From contig CALZJV010000300.1 in the NCBI GenBank assembly GCA_945787595.1, positions 1-8,962 of the forward strand: 8,962 bases of DNA, read 5' to 3'. Positions 1 through 6,700 of this stretch are shown here, piece after piece. Each line of letters starts with the position of its first letter. The first letter of the stretch is position 1. Origin of the DNA: an uncultured Desulfobacterales bacterium. Its GTDB lineage: Bacteria; Desulfobacterota; Desulfobacteria; Desulfobacterales; JAFDCJ01. Position numbers and translations under genes: made by a program. The notes below the pieces were generated by a model that did no database searches, was not told the origin of the DNA, and saw nothing but the letters and a program-made list of their open reading frames with translations.

Positions 1-518
1 CGATAAATTTCAGATATCACTTCGCCGTCACCGGCCAGCAGGGCTTTGGTGGAACACATTTCGGCGCACAGCGGCAGTTTGCCTTCAGCGATACGGTTGC
101 GCCCATATTTTTCAAATTCAGCCTGCGAAGTGTCTTGCGGTGGTCCGCCCGCACAGAAAGTGCATTTGTCCATCTTGCCGCGCACGCCGAATGCCGACTG
201 CTGCGGATATTGCGGGGCGCCAAAGGGACAGGCGTAAAAGCAATAGCCACAACCGATGCAAAGGTCTTTGTCGTGCAGCACGATACCGTCGTCGGTGGTG
301 TAAAAACAATCCACCGGGCATACTGCGGCACAGGGCGCATCGGTGCAGTGCATGCAGGCCACCGAAATGGATTTCTCGCCCTTTTCACCGTCTTTGAGAG
401 TCACCACCCGACGCCGGTTGATTCCCCAGGGAACGTCATGCTCGTTGTTGCACGCAGTGACACAGGCATTGCATTCGATACATCGCTCCACATCACATAA
501 AAACTTCATTCGCGCCAT
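1..518 (-). CDS. fdhB: Formate dehydrogenase 4Fe-4S electron-transfer (beta) subunit, partial
   Basis: This is the iron-sulfur subunit that passes electrons from the catalytic subunit of a periplasmic formate dehydrogenase towards a membrane quinone-reducing or cytochrome partner. The frame is open from an ATG at 518 to the left edge (about 172 residues seen), so the C-terminus is missing. The protein begins MARMKFLCDVERC and has ferredoxin-type cysteine clusters of the DMSO-reductase beta family: CIECNACVTAC (residues about 13-23), CMHCTDAPCAAVCP (about 55-68), CIGCGYCFYACP (about 87-98), then CTFC and a later cysteine pair. This fits a four-cluster HybA/FdhB-type subunit. GGAG lies 9 nt before the ATG; a second ATG at 509 is possible but less well placed. 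It starts 15 bp after the fdhA stop, so the two are cotranscribed. It has no signal peptide of its own, so co-export with the Tat-signal-bearing FdhA is expected. Identity is firm; the full length is unknown. Confidence 0.93.
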   Translation of the reverse strand, partial: MARMKFLCDVERCIECNACVTACNNEHDVPWGINRRRVVTLKDGEKGEKSISVACMHCTDAPCAAVCPVDCFYTTDDGIVLHDKDLCIGCGYCFYACPFGAPQYPQQSAFGVRGKMDKCTFCAGGPPQDTSQAEFEKYGRNRIAEGKLPLCAEMCSTKALLAGDGEVISEIY

Positions 519-533
519 GTCTGTTTACTCCTT

Positions 534-3115
534 TCATGCTCGCAGGATGCGGCACAAAGTGGCTTTGGTTTCCTGCATTTGGGTGACCGAGTCGTATCCG
601 TAAGTGGTGGCCGTATTGCAGGCTTCGCCACGAACGTAAGGCGCGGTTCCCTCGGGATAGCGATCCACCAGATCCTTGCCCTGAAACCAGCCACCGAAGT
701 GAAACGGCGTCCAGGTCACGCCCGGTGCCACGCGCGGGGTCACCATGGCCCGCACTTTGATGCGTCCGCCTTCGGGACTCTCGAGCCATATCCAGTCCTT
801 GTCCTTGATACCGGCATTGTTGGCATCCACCGGGTTGATTTCGGCGAACATGTCCGGTTGAAGCTTGGCCAGCCAGCGGTTGGAGCGTGTTTCTTCACCC
901 CCACCTTCGTATTCCACCAGGCGACCGCTGATAAAAACAATCGGGTATTCCCTGGAATAATCCTTGGCCTGAATCGATTGGTAGCGGGTCGGCAGTCGCC
1001 AGAAGGCCTTGCGGTCACCATAAGTGGGATAGCGTGCGACTAGGTCGTAACGCGGCGTATACAACGGTTCCCGATGAACCGGTACCGGGTCCGGAAAAGT
1101 CCAGACCACGCAGCGCGCCTTGGCGTTGCCGAAAGGTGCGCAGCCGTGTTTAATGGCCACCCGCTGGATACCGCCTGAAAGATCGGTCTTCCAGTTTTTC
1201 CCTTCGGCTTGCCCTCCGCCACGGACTTGCTGGGATCATACAAGAGGGGTGTTCCGGGGTGCTTCATTGTCGGTGTACCCCAGCAGGGCCAGGGCAAGCC
1301 GTAATAATCCCCATCCGCCGGCCCGCCTTCGGCCTTTAAGGTGGTGGTATTGAAGGTGCCCCGATGCTCGGCGTGCAGTTTCAGTCTCTCCGGACTTTGT
1401 CCGGTGTAGCCGATGGTCCAGGTACCCCGATTGATTTCCTGCAAAACCTCCTCGATCAGCGGCTCCTCGCCGTCGACCCGAATATGTTTGAACATCTGTT
1501 CGGCAAATCCGAATTTTTTGGCCAGTTTGTATAAAATGACATGATCCGGCAGGGATTCAAAGATCGGTTCAATCACCTTTTCCCGCCATTGGATGGAGCG
1601 GTTGGAGGCGGTCACCGATCCGTAGGTTTCAAACTGGGTGCAGGTGGGCAACAGGTAAGTGTCGTTTTTACGTTCGCTCATCACCGCCATGTGTGTCGGA
1701 TCTTCTAAAATCCCGTCGATCCAGCGGGATACCGGGATTCCAGGTATGTTCATGGTGTGGGCGAGTTTGCCCCCGCCGGCATCGTACTGCCGGCTCAGGT
1801 CGAAGCGCGACTTTAACCATTCATAATCCACATCCCACACCCGCGCCCAATGTTTCCAGGCACCTTCCGAAAGCCCGTAATATCCGGGCAGGGTATGGCA
1901 ATTGGGACCGACGTCCGTGGCCCCCTGAACATTGTCGTGGCCACGGAAGATATTGGCGCCGCCGCCCGACACCCCGATGTTGCCCAGCGCCAGTTGAAAA
2001 ATGCAATAGGCCCGGGTGTTGTTGTTGCCGATGTGGTGCTGGGTGCCTCCCATACACCAGACAATGGTTCCCGGACGATTTTCGGCCATGGTTTTGGCGA
2101 CCTGAAGCACCTGTTCTTCAGGCACCCCGGTAACATCGGCAACCACATCCGGCGGCCATTTCTCGATTTCCGGGCGGACCTCATCCATCCCGTACACACG
2201 GTGGCGGATGTATTCCTTGTCCTCCCACCCGTTTTTAAATATGTGCCAGAGCAGCCCCCACATAAAGGCCACATCCGTTCCGGGCCGCAGCCGCACATAT
2301 TGATCCGCATGGGCGGCGGTACGGGTAAACCGCGGATCGACGACGATCATGACGGCACCGTTTTCCTTGCCCCGCAGAACGTGCTGCATGGCCACCGGGT
2401 GGGCTTCGGCGGCATTGCTGCCGACGAACAGCATGGCCTTGCAGTTGTGCATGTCGTTGTAGGAGTTGGTCATGGCCCCATAGCCCCAGGTATTGGCCAC
2501 CCCGGCCACGGTTGTGGAATGGCAGATACGGGCCTGATGATCGCAATTATTGGTTCCCCAAAAAGCTGCAAATTTCCGCTGCAGGTAGGCGCCCTCATTG
2601 CTTGCCTTGGAAGAACCGCACCAGAAGACGGCGTCCGGTCCGGATGTATCGCGAATTTTCAGCAGCTTGTCCCCGATCTCGTTGATGGCCTGGTCCCAGG
2701 AAAGTCGTTTCCATTTTCCATCAACGAGTTTCATCGGGTATTTCACCCGGCGATCTCCCAAACCGTGGTCACGGACGGAAGCGCCCTTGGTGCAGTGGGA
2801 TCCCAGATTGAAGGGCGAGTCAAAATCCGGCTCCTGACCGATCCAGACCCCGTTTTGCACTTCGGCCAACACCCCGCAACCCACCGAGCAGTGGGTGCAG
2901 ATCGTGCGGCGGATTTCAACGTCACCCGGGGCTGTGGCGCCCTCTTTTTCCTGAGCACTTGCCTTTTGCATGTAGGAAAAGGGAAGCATGCCGGCAACCG
3001 CAGCTCCGCCGAGGCTTAAACCGCTGCGGCGCAGAAAAGTGCGCCGATCGATGCCCCCCTTACGACGACCTTTCGAAAAATCCCTTTTGCGGCCTGGTTG
3101 TCTTTTTTCACCCAT
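534..3115 (-). CDS. fdhA: Formate dehydrogenase catalytic (alpha) subunit, Cys type, with one -1 frameshift
   Basis: Molybdenum/tungsten bis-MGD subunit oxidising formate to CO2, expected in the periplasm. ATG at 3115 is chosen because GGAG lies 8 nt upstream; an in-frame start at 3148 has no such support. Residues 1-54 hold a Tat signal (DRRTFLRR at 23-30, hydrophobic stretch, ASA-QE cleavage near 54). Cys73, 76, 80 and 108 form the N-terminal 4Fe-4S site. ARICHS places Cys198-His199 where selenoenzymes such as FdnG have Sec-His. NAAEAHP, DPRFTRTAA and GGGANIFRGHDNVQG are typical of FDH-N/O-like enzymes. The upstream frame reads to a stop at 1040, but homology leaves it near codon 639. The C-terminal dinucleotide-binding domain (GRLVEYEGGGEE, DMFAEINPVDA) continues in the -1 frame to TAA at 534. 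Joined at the GGGAAAA run at 1196-1202, the protein is about 860 aa, normal for the family. Without a shift it lacks the C-terminal cofactor domain and should be inactive. The symbol rests on family and context. Confidence 0.9.
1164..1217 (-). other. Frame-break site in fdhA with -1 frameshift-like signals
   Basis: Read on the minus strand: GGAGGG (1217-1212), a 9-nt gap, then the heptamer G GGA AAA (1202-1196) in the X XXY YYZ phase of the upstream frame (codons 639-640, GGA AAA). A possible stem-loop at 1194-1164 follows: CTGGA pairs with TCCAG, and ACCG with CGGT inside it. A -1 slip turns GKTGRPI into GKNWKTDLSGG, which runs into the conserved C-terminal domain. The arrangement resembles the dnaX type of signal (upstream SD, slippery run, downstream stem). 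However, the outer stem starts only 1 nt after the heptamer, closer than usual. A missing A in the A5 run, from sequencing or mutation, explains the break equally well and is the simpler reading. Confidence 0.45.
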
Positions 3116-3157
3116 AGCAAATTCTCCTTTGAAAAGGTTCGGTGGCAACGATTTGCG

Positions 3158-3367
3158 CTAAGAGGCGGCCTTTTTATAATACTTGCGGATGTGCGGGGTT
3201 AGCCGGTATCCTTGGGAACGGCGTGCATCAGGGCTCCCCATTTGATTGTCCCGCGAGCCAAGACATATGGTCCTGGCAGGACCTGCCATCACGGCGCCTG
3301 CCCCGCCCATCAGCGCCATGTTCTTAATAAAGGTGCGACGGCTATTTGGCTTGGATTTCTGGCTCAT
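3158..3367 (-). CDS. fdhX: Small Tat-signal protein of formate dehydrogenase clusters (TAT target family)
   Basis: A 69-residue protein made of a Tat signal (SRRTFIKNMALMGG at about 9-22, then a hydrophobic stretch to about residue 30) and a short mature tail. The tail ends with YRLTPHIRKYY (about 54-64). That matches the motif I recall for the family annotated 'formate dehydrogenase region TAT target' (TIGR02811), Y-[HRK]-x-[TS]-x-H-[IV]-x-x-[YF]-Y. Members sit directly upstream of fdhA in many proteobacteria. The biochemical role is not established; an accessory or small structural part of the exported enzyme is inference. ATG at 3367 is supported by GGAGG 8 nt upstream. The gene ends 42 bp before the fdhA start and follows the chaperone gene by 118 bp. 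The family call is strong; the symbol is used in related clusters and assigned by context. Confidence 0.88.
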   Translation of the reverse strand: MSQKSKPNSRRTFIKNMALMGGAGAVMAGPARTICLGSRDNQMGSPDARRSQGYRLTPHIRKYYKKAAS

Positions 3368-3418
3368 GGTTATGTCCTCCCAGTTTCAATTTTTCGATCC
3401 TTCATCCTCTTCGGGCTT

Positions 3419-3447
3419 CCTCTAAAACGGTGAAACCCTCTAAAACG
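3419..3447. repeat. Short direct repeat between chaperone gene and fdhX
   Basis: The 11-mer CCTCTAAAACG occurs at 3419-3429 and again at 3437-3447, a period of 18 bp, in the 118-bp gap between the chaperone stop and fdhX. It could be a small binding site or a local duplication. Two copies are too few to say more. Confidence 0.4.
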
Positions 3448-3465
3448 CAGCCCTGAAACGCCGTT

Positions 3466-3483
3466 GGCCCGCAAGGCGTGGCC
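3466..3483 (-). other. Hairpin just after the TorD-like gene
   Basis: On the minus strand GGCC-A-CGC-CTT-GCG-GGCC folds into a 7-bp stem with one bulged A and a CTT triloop, 2 nt after the chaperone stop codon. No U-run follows, so it is not a classical intrinsic terminator. An mRNA-stability or processing element separating chaperone from enzyme-subunit expression is a guess. Confidence 0.35.
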
Positions 3484-3485
3484 GG

Positions 3486-4145
3486 CTATAGTCCGAGATA
3501 GGTTTTCTCCAGGGCCAGGAAAGCTTCTCCCAGTTTGCCAACAGCCCGGTAAAATCGAGCCGCGGAAGCTTGTTGCATGTCCTTGAAAAAACGATCCATC
3601 CATCCCTCCAGGTGATCGCTGAAAACCGCCTTCTGGGTTTCCAATCCGATTTCTGCTGGGTGGCTGCAAATCAGGGCCATGGTTTCGCACAGGGCCGCTG
3701 CATGATCCTCGGTTTCGCGCACGTCAGAACGGCGTTGAATCCCCAAGACGGCCAAATCGCTGCGGAGCCGGGCAAGGGGTCGGTCCATAACCGAGCCGGC
3801 TTGATACCAGGACCCATAGGGGACCAGTTCTCCGCGGCCCAAACCGATAAACAGCCCGCGATACTCATCGTCCAGCAGGGCGGCATTTGTCTGGCCGCCG
3901 GCCTCTTTTATCATCCGCCAGGCTTGCGCCATTTCGGTGTCCGACTCCTGCTGATCTTCAATCCGGCTCAAGAGCTGTAGGAGATCCGCGGAAGGAGGAC
4001 CGGTCAACAACGCTGCCAGCAGGCTGTAGACATGGGCGCGCAGGGTATCGTTATCCTTTAAAGTCTGCATCGTATACTCAGGTGATACCTGAATTTTGCA
4101 CGAGTCGGAGGTTTTCATATGCAAGGCACTGAAGGGTGAAGCCAT
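3486..4145 (-). CDS. TorD/NarJ-family molybdoenzyme maturation chaperone
   Basis: Cytoplasmic chaperone of the TorD/DmsD/NarJ superfamily (Nitrate_red_del fold). Such proteins bind the Tat signal of a molybdoenzyme and hold it until cofactor is inserted; here the client should be FdhA. All-helical sequence with family signatures: LRAHVYSLLAALLTGPP near the N-terminus, EYRGLFIGLGRGELVPYGSWY, LARLRSDL, and EDHAAALCETMALI. Length (about 195-231 aa) is normal. The start is uncertain. A TTG at 4181 would overlap the upstream gene; ATGs occur at 4145, 4118 and 4070, none with a strong Shine-Dalgarno. The ATG at 4070 has GAG 6 nt upstream and puts LRAHVYSLLA about 9 residues from the N-terminus, as is common in the family, so the true protein may be the shorter form. 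I list 4145, the first ATG after the upstream stop at 4159. Cotranscription with its neighbours is likely. Confidence 0.85.
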   Translation of the reverse strand: MASPFSALHMKTSDSCKIQVSPEYTMQTLKDNDTLRAHVYSLLAALLTGPPSADLLQLLSRIEDQQESDTEMAQAWRMIKEAGGQTNAALLDDEYRGLFIGLGRGELVPYGSWYQAGSVMDRPLARLRSDLAVLGIQRRSDVRETEDHAAALCETMALICSHPAEIGLETQKAVFSDHLEGWMDRFFKDMQQASAARFYRAVGKLGEAFLALEKTYLGL

Positions 4146-4158
4146 AGTCTCAGCGACA

Positions 4159-5829
4159 CTATCGGCATGCACCGGCCTCAAAGAAATCTCTCGCGCGACA
4201 CTCCCGGCACATCAAAAGGCGCTGTTTGGCCGCATCGTCCTGATACATCCAATGACCGGAAAGCTTTTGAACCATTTTGTCCACAATGGTCTTGGTGGCA
4301 AAGGGCCTGCCGCAGGCCACACAGCAAAATGTTTCTGCCTGATTTAAAATTCGCAGGGAACTGCGCGCCTTGGGGTCAAAGACCATCCGCGGTGAAAGGC
4401 GGATGGCATTTTCCGGGCAGGCGCAGCGGCACAAGCCGCACTGCACGCAATGCTCTTCCAGAAATCGAATTTGCGGTATCTCGCCGCCGTCGTAGAGGGC
4501 TTTGGCAGGACATACCGCCACACAGGCCATGCAAAGCGTGCAGGTATTCGGGTCGATAATGATTTCACCAAAAGGGGCGCCTTCGGATAGCGTCGTCAAG
4601 GATCGAGCTCCAGGAGCCTGTCCGTAGAGATGATCGATGGATTGAAGAATCAATCTGCGTTTGGTGTCACCCGGTACAAACCGTGCGGGTCGGGTGGGAC
4701 GCACCGGAGCTAATAGGTTGGGATCCGTGAAAGGCGCTTGCTGATCGCTACCGTCTATCCGAACCAGTTGAACTCGTTCCTTTTCCAGCCCCATACCTTC
4801 AAGAATCTTCGTAACGTGAAACATCTGGGTTTGAAGAATGTCAAAAACAGCAGGTGTAACGTCATCTCCGGCCAGCACAACCACATGGGACGCTCCAAAG
4901 GCCAACGTTGCCAAACAAGAATCCATCCCGATGGCCTCAATGGAATTAATGGAAAAACAGAGGGCTTCCCGGGGAAGGGTTTGCAGCAACGCAGTTGCAC
5001 AACCCCCGTCATGAAAAATTACGGCAAGGTTTTCTTCAAGGGATGCCGACAGCGTCAAGCAGAGGGACGCCAGCAATTCGGCGCTATTGGGCCTTGAAGG
5101 CCTCAACGCGTCCGTCGGACAAACCGCGGCACACAACCCTTTTTGCCGGCAGATCTTTGGATCGATTTGGATGGTAACGCCGGCGGAGCTGATCGCTCCG
5201 GCCGGACAGGCGTCCAGGCATCGGGTGCAGCCGGTCAAGCCCCTGGCCCCATGCGCGCAGAGGGTCGATTGGTGGAAAGGATCACCGGCCTTTTCCATCC
5301 CCTGGATTGGCCCCGCAATTTTGCGGTGTGAAATATGACCTGATTTCGAGTCAGGAGTCCCGGCATTCTCCTCGATGGCCTCTGACTGCCGAGTCGCAGG
5401 GGGATCTCTCTTCAGTGGAGAGCCGGTCTTCTGCTCGGCCAGGCGCTCCAGATGATACCGCATGTCGGATGTGAGGACATTGCCAAGATGCTGAAATGTC
5501 TGAAAATCCTCATCGTAGTCATCCAAGCCGTCTCGCCGGTTGAATTTCGGCAAATGAAAAAATTTGCGTAAGGCCGATCTTCTCAGATTCTCGCCGATAT
5601 TCGGGGACATAAATCCCTTTATATCGCTGTCTTCATCCAGGCTGTCAATCGGCGGCACTATCGTGGGGGGAGCAGCATCTGAATCATGGCGGCGAGCATC
5701 CACTAGCGGATCGTCTGAATAGCACGGATCCAGCTCCGGTTGATCAGCTTTTGAAAGCTTCAGTTGCGGATCTTGATCTTGTCGGCTGGTCTTCGCAGGG
5801 GATTTAAACTCTTCAGGGGTCTGTGTCAA
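4159..5829 (-). CDS. DUF3306-like / multi-cluster 4Fe-4S protein of the formate dehydrogenase operon
   Basis: A 556-residue cytoplasmic-looking protein (no signal peptide) that heads the operon. Residues about 59-125 (PPIDSLDEDSDIKGFM, LRRSALRKFFHLPKFN, RDGLDDYDEDF) resemble DUF3306, usually a separate small protein in FDH clusters. A polar linker follows. Two ferredoxin-like motifs come next (CTRCLDACP near 201-209; CRQKGLCAAVCP near 227-238). A middle domain at about 265-360, with IGMDSCLATLAFGA and VVVLAGDD, faintly recalls MvhD-like delta-subunit domains. Two full CxxCxxCxxxCP motifs (430-440, 461-471) and a C-terminal CxxC...CxxC pair (503-506, 541-544) complete it. TTG at 5829 is preferred over ATG at 5913 because GGGAGG lies 7 nt before it, the ATG has no ribosome site, and the extra 28 residues look non-coding. 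Related FDH clusters carry such 4Fe-4S proteins next to the TorD gene. A role in maturation or electron transfer is inferred only. The stop overlaps the chaperone's most upstream possible start. Confidence 0.85.
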   Translation of the reverse strand: MTQTPEEFKSPAKTSRQDQDPQLKLSKADQPELDPCYSDDPLVDARRHDSDAAPPTIVPPIDSLDEDSDIKGFMSPNIGENLRRSALRKFFHLPKFNRRDGLDDYDEDFQTFQHLGNVLTSDMRYHLERLAEQKTGSPLKRDPPATRQSEAIEENAGTPDSKSGHISHRKIAGPIQGMEKAGDPFHQSTLCAHGARGLTGCTRCLDACPAGAISSAGVTIQIDPKICRQKGLCAAVCPTDALRPSRPNSAELLASLCLTLSASLEENLAVIFHDGGCATALLQTLPREALCFSINSIEAIGMDSCLATLAFGASHVVVLAGDDVTPAVFDILQTQMFHVTKILEGMGLEKERVQLVRIDGSDQQAPFTDPNLLAPVRPTRPARFVPGDTKRRLILQSIDHLYGQAPGARSLTTLSEGAPFGEIIIDPNTCTLCMACVAVCPAKALYDGGEIPQIRFLEEHCVQCGLCRCACPENAIRLSPRMVFDPKARSSLRILNQAETFCCVACGRPFATKTIVDKMVQKLSGHWMYQDDAAKQRLLMCRECRARDFFEAGACR

Positions 5830-5836
5830 TTTGAAA

Positions 5837-5842
5837 CCTCCC
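5837..5842 (-). promoter_or_regulatory. Ribosome binding site that fixes a TTG start
   Basis: GGGAGG on the minus strand, followed by TTTCAAA (7 nt) and TTG at 5829-5827. It is the only good Shine-Dalgarno near the 5' end of the 4Fe-4S gene and argues against the ATG at 5913. Confidence 0.6.
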
Positions 5843-6029
5843 AAAGGGTTGCCGTTGAGAAAATGAGCTAGAATTTGAAAATAACTAAAATGAGCTAATT
5901 GTTTCCCTATCATTTATTTTTTTAATTTTCAATCATTTTTTTCAACGGTTTTTAATAAGTCCCTCCTAATTGAACATATAACCATTAAATTGCAGAAGTG
6001 TATGTTTAAAGCAGGTAATAATATGCAGC

Positions 6030-6058
6030 TTGACAATGATGCCACTTTGTCTAATTCT
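6030..6058 (+). promoter_or_regulatory. Possible promoter of the YHS gene
   Basis: A perfect TTGACA at 6030-6035 is followed 17 nt later by AATTCT, a poor -10; TCTAAA at 20 nt is a better match but badly spaced. This would leave a 5' leader of about 150 nt that includes the CCGTTAAACGG palindrome. Weak evidence. Confidence 0.3.
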
Positions 6059-6214
6059 AAAGTTATGTGATAAGCGGTTAGTCTCCGTTAAACGGTTTTG
6101 AGCATTTGCTGTTTGAATTGAAACCACCCCACAAAAACGAACCCGCCCCGGAGAATGTCTGCAATGATGTCACTAGTGGAATGTCTGTTCTGATGAACCA
6201 AAAGGAGGTTCGAA

Positions 6215-6691
6215 ATGAAAATAATTCTTTCAAAAACATTGAAACCGACACTTTTAGGATTTATAGCGGTCGCCTTGCTGCTGAATTGGACGGGCATTGG
6301 TATCGCTTTTGAGAAGGTCAACCAGACTTTTTGGGGAGTGGCCATAAAAGGATACGACACGGTAGCTTATCACACCGAAGGTCGTGCAGTAAAAGGTCAC
6401 AGTAAATATTCCCACGAATGGAATGACGCCAAGTGGCATTTTACCAGCGCTGCGAACCGGGATCTTTTTGCGGCAGACCCGGAACGCTATGCCCCGCAAT
6501 ACGGCGGATACTGAGCGGACACCATGGCGGCGACCGGCAAGGCTGTCGGTGTAAATCCTGAATCCTGGAAAATTATCGACGGTGAACTCTTCTTACACTG
6601 GGATCAGAAAGGTGGGGAGAAATTTGCGGCAAATGCGGATGCAGAAGTCAGAAAGGCCGATGAGAACTGGGGCAAACTGAATAAAGAATAA
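6215..6691 (+). CDS. Exported YHS-domain protein, probable selenoprotein (TGA at codon 100)
   Basis: A 158-residue protein if the in-frame TGA at 6512-6514 is read as selenocysteine. ATG at 6215 has a strong AAAGGAGG 6 nt upstream. Residues 1-31 look like a Sec signal peptide or anchor (Lys-rich start, then LLGFIAVALLL, end GIGIA-FE). The YHS domain follows: GVAIKGYDTVAYH (41-53), HEWNDAKWHFTSAANRDLF (67-85), DPERYAPQYGGY (88-99). In related proteins YGGY is followed by Cys-Ala; here it is TGA then Ala. After the TGA the same frame gives NPESWKIIDGELFLHW and DENWGKLNKE, matching the usual C-terminal half (DPxxWxIxDGKLYLN, then DxNW), and ends at TAA. There is no cysteine anywhere else, so Sec100 would be the only thiol-type residue and has no resolving partner. 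YHS domains are linked to metal or redox roles, but this subfamily's function is unknown. A plain TGC/TGT-to-TGA nonsense mutation is the main alternative; it would leave a 99-aa fragment. Confidence 0.8.
6533..6550 (+). promoter_or_regulatory. Candidate bacterial SECIS hairpin
   Basis: Immediately downstream of the in-frame TGA, ACCGGCA pairs with TGTCGGT (7 bp including one G-U) around the tetraloop AGGC at 6540-6543. The loop begins 25 nt after the TGA and has G at its second position. This fits the recalled bacterial SECIS rule: a short apical loop with a G in its first two bases, about 16-37 nt after UGA. ACACC at 6519-6523 could instead pair with GGTGT at 6548-6552, so a competing fold exists. 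Confidence 0.6.
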
Positions 6692-6700
6692 CCGATTTTT

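Larger units (their letters stand above)
5830..6214. other. AT-rich divergent intergenic region
   Basis: This gap between the minus-strand fdh operon and the plus-strand YHS gene must hold both promoters. It is strongly AT-rich from about 5880 to 6110, unlike the flanking coding DNA. Visible elements are TAGCTCATTTT twice on the minus strand (around 5865-5897); an isolated AGGAGGG on the minus strand near 5965 with no ORF behind it; a perfect -35-like TTGACA on the plus strand at 6030; the near-palindrome CCGTTAAACGG at 6085-6095; and GAATGTCTG twice (6153-6161, 6179-6187). No convincing -10/-35 pair or sigma-54 site for the fdh operon was found. I see no gene here. Confidence 0.6.

Noticed and set aside
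2540..2560. Selenocysteine in FdhA
   Set aside because: The codon at the active-site position on the minus strand is TGC (Cys) within ARICHS; no in-frame TGA occurs there.
1850..3019. Long plus-strand open frame (389 codons) opposite fdhA
   Set aside because: It is antisense to the well-supported molybdopterin domain, has no recognisable family and no good ribosome site. It reflects GC-rich codon bias of the real gene.
3570..3980. Plus-strand open frame (136 codons) opposite the TorD-like gene
   Set aside because: Shadow of the chaperone gene; the minus-strand protein has clear family motifs.
5914..6060. Sigma-54 or FNR-type site in front of the fdh operon
   Set aside because: I looked for GG-N10-GC and TTGAT-N4-ATCAA patterns on both strands and found no convincing match.
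6088..6360. Minus-strand open frame (90 codons) across the intergenic region and the YHS start
   Set aside because: It covers the strong ribosome site and signal peptide of the YHS gene on the other strand and has no family features.
6524..6691. Separate small gene starting at the ATG inside the second half of the YHS frame
   Set aside because: No Shine-Dalgarno precedes it, and its sequence is simply the C-terminal half of the YHS protein in the same frame. Reading through the TGA is the better explanation.
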